Source of the DNA: Legionella moravica DSM 19234
GTDB taxonomy: Bacteria; Pseudomonadota; Gammaproteobacteria; Legionellales; Legionellaceae
Reading direction: 5' to 3'
Assembly (NCBI RefSeq): GCF_000423305.1
Contig: NZ_KE383999.1
Location: forward strand, 62,001-126,000
DNA length: 64,000 nt
The translations under genes were made by a program, and so were the position numbers. The notes beneath the pieces are model-generated. The model worked only from the letters and a program-made list of their open reading frames with translations. It had not been told where the DNA came from and did not search any database. Within the stretch, counting starts at the first letter, position 1; every line of letters begins with the position of its first letter. Below, in pieces: positions 1-8,861 of this stretch.

Positions 1-1315
1 AGTTAGCTGACATCGATTGTGATGAACTCTGGCCATCTGCTCCGCTTAAACTGACCAGATTGGAGGCAGGATTGGTGCTGTCTAATGCAGGACGAGTAAT
101 GGTGCCAATCGTTGTTCCCACATTACCGCTGAAATTTGCCTGAGCAATGCCTGCGAGTATGGGGACCAAATCCTCAGCTCTCAGGTAATTTAGATAAACT
201 ACTTGCGTATTGGAGTTAATGCCTTCTGAACTTTCTCTATCCAATTTTAATATTAGCATTCTTAGTCTGATTCTATCGGTTTTATTGCCACTAACCAAAA
301 TAGCATTAGAACGATCATCTGCTGCAATGGTAATTTGCGTCCTGCTTCCTAAACTGGGTTGCGTCTTAACCAAATCTTTCAGGGTGTTGGCAATATCCAT
401 GGCAAGCGCATGTTTCAGTGGTACCATGTCAATTCCGTTTGACGAAGAGGTGTCAACCTGTCTGATAATATCCGTCAGACTTTTGATGTTATTTGCCCTT
501 CCGGACAGGATGAGCATATTGGAGGGGGCATAAGCAGAAACACTGCTCCACTGGGGCATCAACGGGCGCAATACAGGAACAAGCTGTTCAGCCGGAACAT
601 AATGCACCGGAATGACAGAGACCATCATGTCATCCCCCCTGGGAGGATTTCTCATATCATTAAGCAGATCTGGCGATTGGGTCTTCGCATCAATATTCGG
701 TATAATTTTAATGATTTCCCCGTTAGGAATGGCTGCATAACCTGATACCTGTAGTACTGAGAGAAATACTTGGTACAATTCACGATTGGATAGAGGAGAT
801 GAAGAGATGATCGATATCTTTCCTTGTACTCTGGGATCAATCACAAAGTTTTTACCGGTGACTCGTGAGACTTCCGCTATAACGGCACGGATATCTGCAT
901 TTCTCAAATTCCACAGCTTACTGGAAGGGGGAAGAGAGTGCGATTGTTCTGGATTTTGAGGCACCTGTCCAGCGCCAAGAGATGAGGAAGGTTTTACGCT
1001 TGCGCCATTCTGTTGGTTATCAGGTTTTTGAGACAAGGCGTTTTTTAGTTCTCTGGCGGTCTGATAATCTTCTATTGGCCCAATTTGAACAAGGTACAGA
1101 TGCTTATCAGCAAGATTTTTAATCTCAATTTTTTGATTTGTTAGTTTTGCAAGTTCCTGTTGGCGTAGTTCTGCATCTTTCTTTAAATTAAATGCACCGG
1201 CCTGTAGATAAAAAATAGTCGAGCCATTTTTAGTGATGGTCGAAATATTAACGTCATTAGCATGAATTAAGGAAGACCACATCAAGGCTAAAAGTACAAT
1301 TACTAAAGAGCGCAT
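1..1315 (-). CDS. lspD: LspD, type II secretion secretin (GspD), N-terminal part
   Basis: Outer-membrane secretin of the type II secretion system. About 438 codons are visible and the C-terminal secretin barrel lies beyond the left edge. The start MRSLVIVLLA begins a signal peptide ending near residue 20. Residues about 34-95 (FYLQAGAF ... LYLVQIGPI) read as a SPOR-like domain placed before the N0 domain (from about residue 133, LWNLRNADIRAVIAEVS). N1, N2 and the start of N3 follow, including IPVHYVPAEQL, VPLKHALAMDIANTL and VVYLNYLRAEDLVPIL. The domain assignment is by motif resemblance to GspD proteins. The partner genes lspFGHIJK lie at 36.3-40.4 kb, so the system is split between loci. 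The frame is open to the window edge. Confidence 0.93.
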   Translation of the reverse strand, partial: MRSLVIVLLALMWSSLIHANDVNISTITKNGSTIFYLQAGAFNLKKDAELRQQELAKLTNQKIEIKNLADKHLYLVQIGPIEDYQTARELKNALSQKPDNQQNGASVKPSSSLGAGQVPQNPEQSHSLPPSSKLWNLRNADIRAVIAEVSRVTGKNFVIDPRVQGKISIISSSPLSNRELYQVFLSVLQVSGYAAIPNGEIIKIIPNIDAKTQSPDLLNDMRNPPRGDDMMVSVIPVHYVPAEQLVPVLRPLMPQWSSVSAYAPSNMLILSGRANNIKSLTDIIRQVDTSSSNGIDMVPLKHALAMDIANTLKDLVKTQPSLGSRTQITIAADDRSNAILVSGNKTDRIRLRMLILKLDRESSEGINSNTQVVYLNYLRAEDLVPILAGIAQANFSGNVGTTIGTITRPALDSTNPASNLVSLSGADGQSSSQSMSAN

Positions 1316-1417
1316 TTAAAAACCGTAAAGTCATGAATGCTAACATAATAACTAAAATTGACTGGTTACAATAGCTTTTTTGATAACTAACTTAAGGATT
1401 TTTATAAGGAAGTGAAT

Positions 1418-1494
1418 TGGTGGCTATGGGTGGACTCGAACCACCGACCTCAGCATTATGAGTGCCGCGCTCTAACCGGCTGAGCTACATAGCC
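1418..1494 (-). tRNA. tRNA-Met (CAT), elongator type
   Basis: On the minus strand a full cloverleaf can be drawn. The acceptor stem GGCTATG pairs with CATAGCC, followed by ACCA. The D arm is GCTC/GAGC, the anticodon loop is CTCATAA with anticodon CAT, and the T arm is GGTGG-TTCGAGT-CCACC. The CCA end is encoded. The acceptor stem resembles elongator tRNA-Met (GGCTACG in E. coli); a tRNA-Ile2 with lysidine-modified CAT is the alternative and is less likely from the stem sequence. It sits between lspD and the accessory block that starts at 1.7 kb. Confidence 0.93.
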
Positions 1495-1720
1495 ACAAGA
1501 GGCGTGATTTTGTCTTTTTCACGTTCTGATGTCAAGAGTGTGAGCCTGTTTTTTTTAATTTTTTTTATTTTTCCAGGCACAGAGTTTGTGCCATATCGTT
1601 CCACTCTATAAGACTCTATATTAAGCAATGCGATAAGTGTTTTGTTTGGAATCACTTAAGGTTTATTTAATACTGGCAGTTTATAATAGATTCAACTTCA
1701 TTGTATGGGTGATAGCGTAT

Positions 1721-3292
1721 ATGACAAAAGTCGCGGTTACTTTCAGTCCTATTGTTGGTGGAAGCAGCGTTATTTCTTTGAAAGAAGCATTTGAACACGT
1801 TGGTTCTACTATTGTGGATGCTGATTACAGAAAGATGCTGGAGGATATCCCTGATGAACAATTTCAAGAGCTCTATAAAGATCCTCAAGGACGACAAATC
1901 CTTTTTGCACATGCTAAAGCTCGAGCCGCTGAAGTACTAGAGGACGTTGATTGTCTGGCATTATCGGGCAACAATGCAATGATTGATCCTGAATTATTCA
2001 ATAAAGAGAGAGAAGAAGGGCAGCCTTATGACTTTTCCCGCACGGTAGCAGAACTTGCATTAGTCCATGTTGCCATCGAAAAAGGGATGCCAATACTGGG
2101 TGTCTGCGGTGGACATCAGGTGATCGCTGTATATGGTGGTGGGGAAATTGCTGATCTGAAAGCAACGCAGTTAGAGACGCAATGCTACATGAATTACGAT
2201 TCGATCAGAATAAATAAAGACACCATGGCGGCTCAGATATTTGGCGGGCGAGAGTTTACTGAAGATGTTACTGCAACACATTATGAAGGTAATTTTTTTG
2301 GTGCACACAGTCAAATTATATCCAAATTACCTAAAGGTTTTATCGAGTCAGGTATCGCAAGTGATAATCAATCCAACGAATTAACAGAAAATATCAATGG
2401 TGTTCCAATTATCACTACTCAATTTCATCCTGAAATTGGTGCAAAAGGTTTGCCTGAAGCCAAGTTTGTATACAGAAGAACACAACACGACATAGAAACC
2501 AACCTGAGAATCTTCGAGTTTATGCACGGAGCAGCAGTTGCGTACAACCAGAAGAAACAAATGATGAATCAATTGCGTCAATTCAAAACTGAAAATGATG
2601 AGCAGATAAAGCCATCAGAAGTTCAATCTTCTATGAAAGAACTACGTGAACAAAAACAGGGCGAAGCACAAAAAATACTCTCTAAAAAGTCGCATGAATC
2701 CGGTATTCATTGGAGTGAACCATCAGGATATGCTTTGCTGGGAGTTTCACTTTTGCTAACGGGACTGTTTATTCTATTTCCTCCGGCAGGTTTAGCTGCA
2801 GCGGTAGGGATTGGTTCGGCGATTATATTGAGTGCTGTATTAGGAGTTCTGGCTGTTGTCGCGTCTGATTGGGTTGAAAAAACAACTAATGCTGTTATTG
2901 ATAGCATTTCATCTTTAACTGCTTCTGTATTTAGAGCGACTATTTCAATGGGAATTACTAAATTTTTAGTCAATCAATTAAGTGAAAAAGAAAAGCTGAA
3001 GGCTAATGCAAATAGTAACGAAGCTGAACTAAATACAGCGAATCCATCATTAGAAAATGATAGTTCCACATCAAGAATACTCTCATCTATTCCTGATGTA
3101 CCAAATAGAGAAGTTTTAACACCAGCAGATATTTTACGAGACACGCCTGCTCGGTTATGGACAGCTACAAAGGCTGATAAGGTATCTGTTACTGATGTAA
3201 TGGAGGCCAATGGGGTTAGTAACAGTGAGCATGAGGGTGAAGAGCAAACACAAGAGCATCGAAATGAGTCTGGAATGAATTTAACTGCTTAA
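1721..3292 (+). CDS. Class-I glutamine amidotransferase/peptidase C26-like protein with C-terminal membrane hairpin; candidate Dot/Icm effector
   Basis: Protein of 523 residues from the ATG at 1721 (MTKVAVTFSP). The frame is open further up to a GTG at 1637, but MTKVAVTF opens the fold in a typical way. Residues 1 to about 270 look like a class-I amidotransferase/gamma-glutamyl hydrolase domain: LSGNNAMIDP, the nucleophile elbow GVCGGHQ with its Cys, and the FHPE motif with the His-Glu pair, so the triad appears intact. Polar helices follow, then a hydrophobic double segment (YALLGVSLLLTGLFILF and AAAVGIGSAIILSAVLGVLA) and a Ser/Asn-rich tail ending in an acidic stretch (SEHEGEEQTQEH), as Dot/Icm signals often do. 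The substrate is unknown. That it is an effector is inference from the architecture, the AT-rich DNA and the genus. Confidence 0.7.
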   Translation: MTKVAVTFSPIVGGSSVISLKEAFEHVGSTIVDADYRKMLEDIPDEQFQELYKDPQGRQILFAHAKARAAEVLEDVDCLALSGNNAMIDPELFNKEREEGQPYDFSRTVAELALVHVAIEKGMPILGVCGGHQVIAVYGGGEIADLKATQLETQCYMNYDSIRINKDTMAAQIFGGREFTEDVTATHYEGNFFGAHSQIISKLPKGFIESGIASDNQSNELTENINGVPIITTQFHPEIGAKGLPEAKFVYRRTQHDIETNLRIFEFMHGAAVAYNQKKQMMNQLRQFKTENDEQIKPSEVQSSMKELREQKQGEAQKILSKKSHESGIHWSEPSGYALLGVSLLLTGLFILFPPAGLAAAVGIGSAIILSAVLGVLAVVASDWVEKTTNAVIDSISSLTASVFRATISMGITKFLVNQLSEKEKLKANANSNEAELNTANPSLENDSSTSRILSSIPDVPNREVLTPADILRDTPARLWTATKADKVSVTDVMEANGVSNSEHEGEEQTQEHRNESGMNLTA

Positions 3293-3806
3293 CGCACTTT
3301 TAAGCTGTTTCCAAGTTGCCTTTTATCAGATTCAGCTCATATGCAGAATAGATGAATTATAGATTTTCTTACTAAGACCTATGAACAGTTTTGATTTGGT
3401 TCGTGCATCGTATTAGTTGTTCACGCATTTCCACCCAATTTATACCGAATGATCTAAACAAGTTGATTAAAGTCTGATGCATGTATTCATCGAACTGTTT
3501 TTCTATAATCAGCTGGTCGACAAAGATAGTGTTGTTCGTCTGCTCCTGACGACTAATTAGACTCTATCACAATCAGTACATCTTACTTCAACAACTGCCT
3601 TAACTAACTCTATGAACAATTGTGAATAATCATAAATTAACACTTTCAAAGCATTACCCTAATTAGCTTTACCGATGGAGGTAAACGCTTATTTTATTTC
3701 CTACACAATACCCCTTGAACTCTGTTTTAAATTTGTCTGATATAATTAATATATGAACATTTGAAATATTAATGTGTCTTTGCTTTATTGGCATGGAGAA
3801 CTATAT
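3293..3806. other. AT-rich intergenic stretch between the two accessory genes
   Basis: No complete gene seen. It holds a possible gene remnant on the minus strand (3372-3563, listed separately). The last 100 bases before 3807 are very AT-rich and presumably carry the promoter of the downstream gene, but no clear -35/-10 pair could be chosen. Confidence 0.5.
3372..3563 (-). pseudogene. Possible gene remnant, about 63 codons without a start
   Basis: A minus-strand frame runs from just after an in-frame TAG (3564-3566) to a TAG at 3372-3374. Its composition looks protein-like, with mixed charged and hydrophobic helical stretches such as FVDQLIIEKQFDEYMHQ and LINLFRSFGINWVEMREQ. There is no ATG near the beginning and no ribosome site. 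It could be the tail of a decayed gene or chance. I do not recognise a family. Confidence 0.25.
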
Positions 3807-6593
3807 ATGTCTCGCTCCAAAGATGAACATTTAGAAGCAAATGATTCTTTATTTGATATTACTGTCCAAACCTGGGGTACTCAGGATAGGCCTAGTAATG
3901 GAATGATGACTTTTGCGGATCAGACTCTATTTGGAGGAAATGTTGGTCATGCTGCGATAAATATGAAGTTACCCATTACAGAACAAATCAAAAAATGGAT
4001 AGAACAATATTGCTGCAAACAATCATTTGAACAATTTTGCACAGAAAAAAATGATGAAACGATAACCTTTGATCAATATCTTGAGTCAGTTGAAAAATTA
4101 ATTCCTGTCAGTAGAAAACGTGTTGAAGTACGACAAGCAAAATATCATTCCTCGGGTGTCATAATCCCAACTGAAAAAAGTTCATATGAACAATCTTTTT
4201 TTGAAATTGATTGGAGTTGGTGGCCTGGGAGGCTTCAAACAGAAAAAGATGATTACTTAAAAGAGCGTGAAGGCAAAGAATATCATTATGCGCCTGAATG
4301 GAAAGAATACTTTCAGCCAGAGCAACGAGTACATCGAGGTAAGTTAAGAGAGCGCGTATTAGACTACGCACCTTCTGTCATGATACATCAACGTGATTTA
4401 CCCGAAGTTTTATTAAAAAGATATCAACAAGTAGCACAACTCGCTCAAATTGACGAAAAACTCAATTTAATTGAGCGTGTACAAATTAAAATTAATGGTC
4501 TTAATAGTTATAATGCGAGTGGATCTACTCGGTTGATGTTTAAAAATTTAAATTTAAATTTTGATGAAATTTGTGATGGATATTTAGAGCAATTAAATGG
4601 AGATAAATCTACAACCAAGAAATCAGATAATTCATCAAAAAATCCTCCTACGGAGAAGGAAATTGATAAATTTATTAAATATCTTACTTCCCAAATAAAA
4701 AAGAAAACACAAGAGCTCTTGAAAGAAAAAGCAATAATTGAAAAAGAGATTAAAAATCAAAATGTCACTGCAATTTTAGAAACTAAAATAGATGGACTTC
4801 AAAAACGAGTGGAATTTTCCCAAAATAAATTAGATGAACTAGCAAAAGCCCTTGATCCCTTTAAAACAGAACATATTGAACCAGTTCTATTATCAAAAGG
4901 AATTAATGCCGCTTTAGAAAAAGTATTCCCTGAATTGGAGATACAGCTGGAATATGGTGATATTTCAGTTGAGTCAATAAGTGCAATTTTAATACAAGTG
5001 GAAAGTGCGTTTAATAAACTATCAAGAAATAAAAATAAAAGCCCCGAAGATGAAAAACGCCTGGAAGTACTTAAAGACCTCAAAAACGAATTAATGCACT
5101 ATGAAAATCATGGTGTAAAATTAACAAAAGAGCTAGAGCTTCTATTAAACAACGCTCTAAAAAACTGGGAAGAGTTACTTGATAAACCATGCAGAATTAT
5201 TCCCATAGAGAATGTCAAAACAATTCGTGATAACTTATTCTTATTAGAAAAAGTCTTCTTGGGTAAAATTCAATTTTATGAACAAAATCATAAAAAATTA
5301 CTGCAAGAATTAAATAAAGCAAAAATAGATTTGATGAAATTAAATAAATTTGATGAATTCTATAAGAACAATAAAGATCTCTATGTCATAGCCGGTGTTC
5401 CTCCTGATCATAGGGTATTATTGCCTTTAGCGGTGAACGGTAAAAGAGGTTTACACCCTGAGGCTATGCTAAAAAAAATGCATGAAATTGTAGCAGGGCC
5501 CCAAAAGAAAGAATTCAATTTACATACCAATAATTGTTCACTTACTTCAATAGAAGTCTTATCTGCAGGAGCAGAACATGATCCATTATTGCACTCAATA
5601 ATGGGAACACGCGCCTTGGATTTTTTCGGAACACCACAGCAGGTACTGGAAAATGCCAAATTAACAAGTAAAGCCATTAATGGCGGGAAAACAAGTAATT
5701 TTTTTACACTAATAACTACTGCACGTCCATTAGACAGAGCTTTGGGCTATGCCTTTTCAATATATTTGGATCCTGAGGCTTCAAAAACAAAGCAAAATGC
5801 CGGTTTAGTACTTGGTGTATTGGTTGGTTTAGTCAAAACACCAGGCATTATTATTGGCTCTTTGTTAAATCCAAAAGCGGGTTTTAACGATATTTTAAAT
5901 ACTTTAAGTCGCGTCTACAGTCGTAATTCTACGGGATTAAAAGTTGGATTAACTCTCATGGCACTACTGCCAATGATAGTATTGGCTCCTTTAGCAGCAA
6001 TACAAAAGGGCGTGGAAGTCATTGCAGAAACGATAGCCACGCCATTTAAACTGATAGCAAGTTTTTTTGAGCAAAAGCCTCAAAGCACTGATGAGATTAC
6101 CGTGCCTGTTGGTAGTAAAAAGGTAGCTGAAAAGGAAGGCAGTTATTCTAAAACCGCGTTAGCTGGGTTAGTTAATAGTAAAATAAAATCAAAAATTGAT
6201 GAACATACGATCACAGTAGAATTTCAAAAATCACCTCAAAAAATGATAGAAGAGTTTGAATCACAGTTAAAGGAAAACCCTGGCAAAGTTGTTGTATTGA
6301 CTGAAAAGGCACATAGTGCTGTCCTGAAATATGTATCAGAAAGTGATGATGAGGCACTAAAACAGAAACTTTATTATTGTTTTAACCAATCAATAACTCG
6401 TAGTCAGGAATTCGCTCCCAGAACGAGGAGGGATATAGATGAATTGGTAGAAGAGGTTACATCGACTGATAAAACAGAGTTAACTACCGGCTCCAGACAA
6501 GAATTATTGATGAGTCCTTTGATTGACGAGGAAGAAAGCATTGATTTAGACCATCAACTAGAAACTAGAACTGAGAGTAAGATGCGCATATAA
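3807..6593 (+). CDS. Large coiled-coil protein with separated His and Asn-Cys motifs; candidate effector with a permuted papain-like fold
   Basis: Protein of 928 residues from the ATG at 3807, which has GGAGA six bases upstream; a GTG at 3774 in frame lacks such a site. The N-terminal part contains TWGTQDRP and NVGHAAINM (His at about residue 48). Residues about 190-530 are rich in Lys/Glu/Leu and read as long coiled coils. NNCSLTS follows (Cys at about residue 577). A His motif followed by an NC motif is the order found in circularly permuted NlpC/P60-like families (LRAT, PPPDE, YiiX type). Two hydrophobic stretches follow (LVLGVLVGLVKTPGIIIGSLL and LTLMALLPMIVLAPLAAI). The tail is acidic (LIDEEESIDLD), compatible with a Dot/Icm signal. 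Function unknown; the enzyme and effector roles are both inferred. Confidence 0.6.
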   Translation: MSRSKDEHLEANDSLFDITVQTWGTQDRPSNGMMTFADQTLFGGNVGHAAINMKLPITEQIKKWIEQYCCKQSFEQFCTEKNDETITFDQYLESVEKLIPVSRKRVEVRQAKYHSSGVIIPTEKSSYEQSFFEIDWSWWPGRLQTEKDDYLKEREGKEYHYAPEWKEYFQPEQRVHRGKLRERVLDYAPSVMIHQRDLPEVLLKRYQQVAQLAQIDEKLNLIERVQIKINGLNSYNASGSTRLMFKNLNLNFDEICDGYLEQLNGDKSTTKKSDNSSKNPPTEKEIDKFIKYLTSQIKKKTQELLKEKAIIEKEIKNQNVTAILETKIDGLQKRVEFSQNKLDELAKALDPFKTEHIEPVLLSKGINAALEKVFPELEIQLEYGDISVESISAILIQVESAFNKLSRNKNKSPEDEKRLEVLKDLKNELMHYENHGVKLTKELELLLNNALKNWEELLDKPCRIIPIENVKTIRDNLFLLEKVFLGKIQFYEQNHKKLLQELNKAKIDLMKLNKFDEFYKNNKDLYVIAGVPPDHRVLLPLAVNGKRGLHPEAMLKKMHEIVAGPQKKEFNLHTNNCSLTSIEVLSAGAEHDPLLHSIMGTRALDFFGTPQQVLENAKLTSKAINGGKTSNFFTLITTARPLDRALGYAFSIYLDPEASKTKQNAGLVLGVLVGLVKTPGIIIGSLLNPKAGFNDILNTLSRVYSRNSTGLKVGLTLMALLPMIVLAPLAAIQKGVEVIAETIATPFKLIASFFEQKPQSTDEITVPVGSKKVAEKEGSYSKTALAGLVNSKIKSKIDEHTITVEFQKSPQKMIEEFESQLKENPGKVVVLTEKAHSAVLKYVSESDDEALKQKLYYCFNQSITRSQEFAPRTRRDIDELVEEVTSTDKTELTTGSRQELLMSPLIDEEESIDLDHQLETRTESKMRI

Positions 6594-6684
6594 ATCAAAG
6601 AGTGATATGTGATCAGGTTAATTTTAAAGCGATTATTATTTTTTTACTGGACTATCAGGGATAATATTTAGAGGCTTGGCCGAT

Positions 6685-6731
6685 TAAAAAAGGCAGACAT
6701 CATGAGAGAATTTATTGATGTCTGCGCTTTT
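6685..6731. terminator. Bidirectional rho-independent terminator
   Basis: A perfect 10-bp stem, GCAGACATCA (6693-6702) with TGATGTCTGC (6716-6725), has a run of A before it and GCTTTT after it. It can serve both the plus-strand gene ending at 6593 and the minus-strand degQ operon ending at 6746. Confidence 0.8.
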
Positions 6732-6745
6732 ATGAATATGAGGAA

Positions 6746-8128
6746 TTAAATGATTAACAGGAATAAAGCTCCTGGACCACGCAAAACCTGAACTAATAAT
6801 TGCTGCTTTTTATTTTGAGCTATGGATTGTAATGTTTTTACGTCTTTGGTTGGGACTTTATTAGCAGAGATAATAATATCACCCGGACGTAAACCTGCTC
6901 GCCATCCAGCACTGCTTTCTGACGCGCCTACAACCTGTACACCAACAACATTACCGTGAGGTGGTGATTCTTGTTCAAAATTGCGTAGAGCAAGTCCATA
7001 GAGAAATGGATTATTGGATTGCAGTTTTTGCTCATGTTTTTTGATATCAGTCACTTCAGCATTTAATGTTAAGGGCTTATTATCACGTAAAATCATGATT
7101 TTTGCTGTCGATCCGACCCGCAATAAACTAATCGTTGTTTTAACCTGAGTTGCTTGAGTAATTTTGGTATCATTAATTTGTACTATGATATCACCTGCTT
7201 TTAATCCGGCAATTTCGGCTGGAGAATTTTCATTAACCTGTGATACCAGCGCTCCCTGGACGTCTTCAGGATAACCCATAGATTGCGCTAATTCAGGAGT
7301 TAAGTGCTGAACAAAGATTCCCATCAGCCCTCTATGGATAGAGCCAAACTTGATAATTTGCTGAGTAACATCTTTAACCATATTGATTGGGATGGCAAAT
7401 CCTATTCCGATATTTCCGCCGTAAGGGGATATGATGGCTGTGTTGATTCCTATCAATTCGCCTTTGGTGTTAACCAGCGCTCCTCCAGAGTTTCCTGGGT
7501 TAATCGCTGCATCAGTTTGAATAAAGTTCTCTACACCTTCAATATTCAGATCGCTGCGTTTCAGTGCACTTACGATACCAAAAGTGGCCGATTGGCTGTT
7601 ACCAAAGCTGTTTAATCCAAATGGGTTACCAATTGCAACAACAAAATCACCGACTTGCAAATTATCTGAATCACCAATTACCAGTGATTTCAAATTTTTT
7701 GCATCAATTTTTAGGACTGCCAAATCTGTTTCGCTGTCTCCGCCAATCAAGCGCGCTTTCAAACGTCGCCCATCCTGAAGAGTTACGGTAATTAAATTGG
7801 CGTTACGTATAACATGGTCATTGGTCACAATGATGCCAGATTTGGGATCAATGATAACGCCTGATCCAATACTTTCAAATTTACGGCCTTTATCTGGAAC
7901 TCGAGACTGGCGCTTGTTTTCTGGAGCTGCATCATCATCACTTCCTGAAGCTGAGGCGTCATTGGGTAAATAACCCTGAACGGCAACATTAACAATTGCT
8001 GGCATTATGTTTTTTAAAACGGGTGCCAAATTAGGCATAACAGTCTCATCAGCTTGCACTGCTAAAGAGACTGTTAAAAGAAGTAAGGTGCTTGCTAATA
8101 ACTTTAAGTGTTTTATCATTTTATTCAT
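6746..8128 (-). CDS. degQ: Periplasmic serine protease of the DegP/DegQ (HtrA) family
   Basis: 460 residues. A signal peptide ends at about residue 26 (SLAVQA). The trypsin-like domain carries the triad: His105 in TNDHVI, Asp135 in SETDLAV, and Ser214 in PGNSGGAL. An insert rich in Ser/Asp/Ala (about residues 56-80) lies in the LA-loop position. Two PDZ domains follow, about residues 260-350 and 370-460, the second ending VLRGPGALFLLII. It degrades or refolds damaged envelope proteins. Its start overlaps the pgeF stop by 8 bases, and it ends the miaB-rluD-pgeF-degQ series. degQ is preferred to degP because of the short linker and length; a degP label cannot be excluded. Confidence 0.94.
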   Translation of the reverse strand: MNKMIKHLKLLASTLLLLTVSLAVQADETVMPNLAPVLKNIMPAIVNVAVQGYLPNDASASGSDDDAAPENKRQSRVPDKGRKFESIGSGVIIDPKSGIIVTNDHVIRNANLITVTLQDGRRLKARLIGGDSETDLAVLKIDAKNLKSLVIGDSDNLQVGDFVVAIGNPFGLNSFGNSQSATFGIVSALKRSDLNIEGVENFIQTDAAINPGNSGGALVNTKGELIGINTAIISPYGGNIGIGFAIPINMVKDVTQQIIKFGSIHRGLMGIFVQHLTPELAQSMGYPEDVQGALVSQVNENSPAEIAGLKAGDIIVQINDTKITQATQVKTTISLLRVGSTAKIMILRDNKPLTLNAEVTDIKKHEQKLQSNNPFLYGLALRNFEQESPPHGNVVGVQVVGASESSAGWRAGLRPGDIIISANKVPTKDVKTLQSIAQNKKQQLLVQVLRGPGALFLLII

Positions 8129-8861
8129 CCCGAGGTTGATCGTTAAACCAGATAAAAGTACCTATTCTACCTGTTTGTGATTGTCTACGATAGGAATAGA
8201 ACTCATTTTTTAATTCAAAAGTACATAAATCCGACTGATAAACCGCTGTTACTCCATGTAAATTAAGGATTAATTTGGCAATTTTAGGCAAATTTGCAAG
8301 CCATTTGCTGCCCGTGGGTTTAAATGCTACATGACTTAAAGGGTATTTTTCAGTAAAGGATTGATGTACTTCATCTCCCACTTCGTAACAATTTTGGCAG
8401 ATTGCCGGACCAATCCAGGCCAGTAAGTCTGACGTATCGCTGTTCATTTTAGACAGAGTGTTTTCTACAATCCCATTAAATAAACCCTTCCAACCGGCAT
8501 GGATGGCTGCGATTTCATCACCTTGTATGTTGCACAGAGTAATGGGGAGGCAATCTGCTGTCAGAATGACTAAGGGATGTAATGGGGAGCGAGTTATTGC
8601 TGCATCGGCACACCGATTCGAGTCTGCTTCAGGAATGACGCATGTGGTGCTGTGTGTTTGTTCTAACCAGACAGGTTCTTCCGGAAGACGCAAAACCTCT
8701 TTCAGCTGTTCTCTGTTTTTCATTACATGCAGGGGATCATCACCTACATGTAAACCAAGATTATTTTCATTATACGGCGAGACACTATACCCTGACAGGC
8801 GAGTAGTCGATAATGCTGTAATATTTCGTGGAGCGGACCAATTGGCTAATCTAGTATTCAT
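8121..8861 (-). CDS. pgeF: Multicopper polyphenol oxidase/laccase-domain protein PgeF (YfiH)
   Basis: 246 residues from MNTRLANW. Longer in-frame starts to 8900 exist, but this ATG is preceded by a GGATGAGC stretch and overlaps rluD by only 11 bases. DUF152 (YfiH) motifs are present: EQTHS, TADCLP, HAGWKG and the C-terminal YSYRR, which supply the His/Cys metal ligands. In E. coli the homologue removes wrongly incorporated amino acids from peptidoglycan precursors; the family was also described as a purine-nucleoside-active enzyme in other organisms. rluD-yfiH adjacency is conserved in gamma-proteobacteria and supports the call. Confidence 0.9.
   Translation of the reverse strand: MNTRLANWSAPRNITALSTTRLSGYSVSPYNENNLGLHVGDDPLHVMKNREQLKEVLRLPEEPVWLEQTHSTTCVIPEADSNRCADAAITRSPLHPLVILTADCLPITLCNIQGDEIAAIHAGWKGLFNGIVENTLSKMNSDTSDLLAWIGPAICQNCYEVGDEVHQSFTEKYPLSHVAFKPTGSKWLANLPKIAKLILNLHGVTAVYQSDLCTFELKNEFYSYRRQSQTGRIGTFIWFNDQPRDE

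Noticed and set aside
1316-1720. Integrase or attachment site next to tRNA-Met
   Set aside because: No integrase gene and no second copy of the tRNA 3' end was seen in the 5 kb accessory block.
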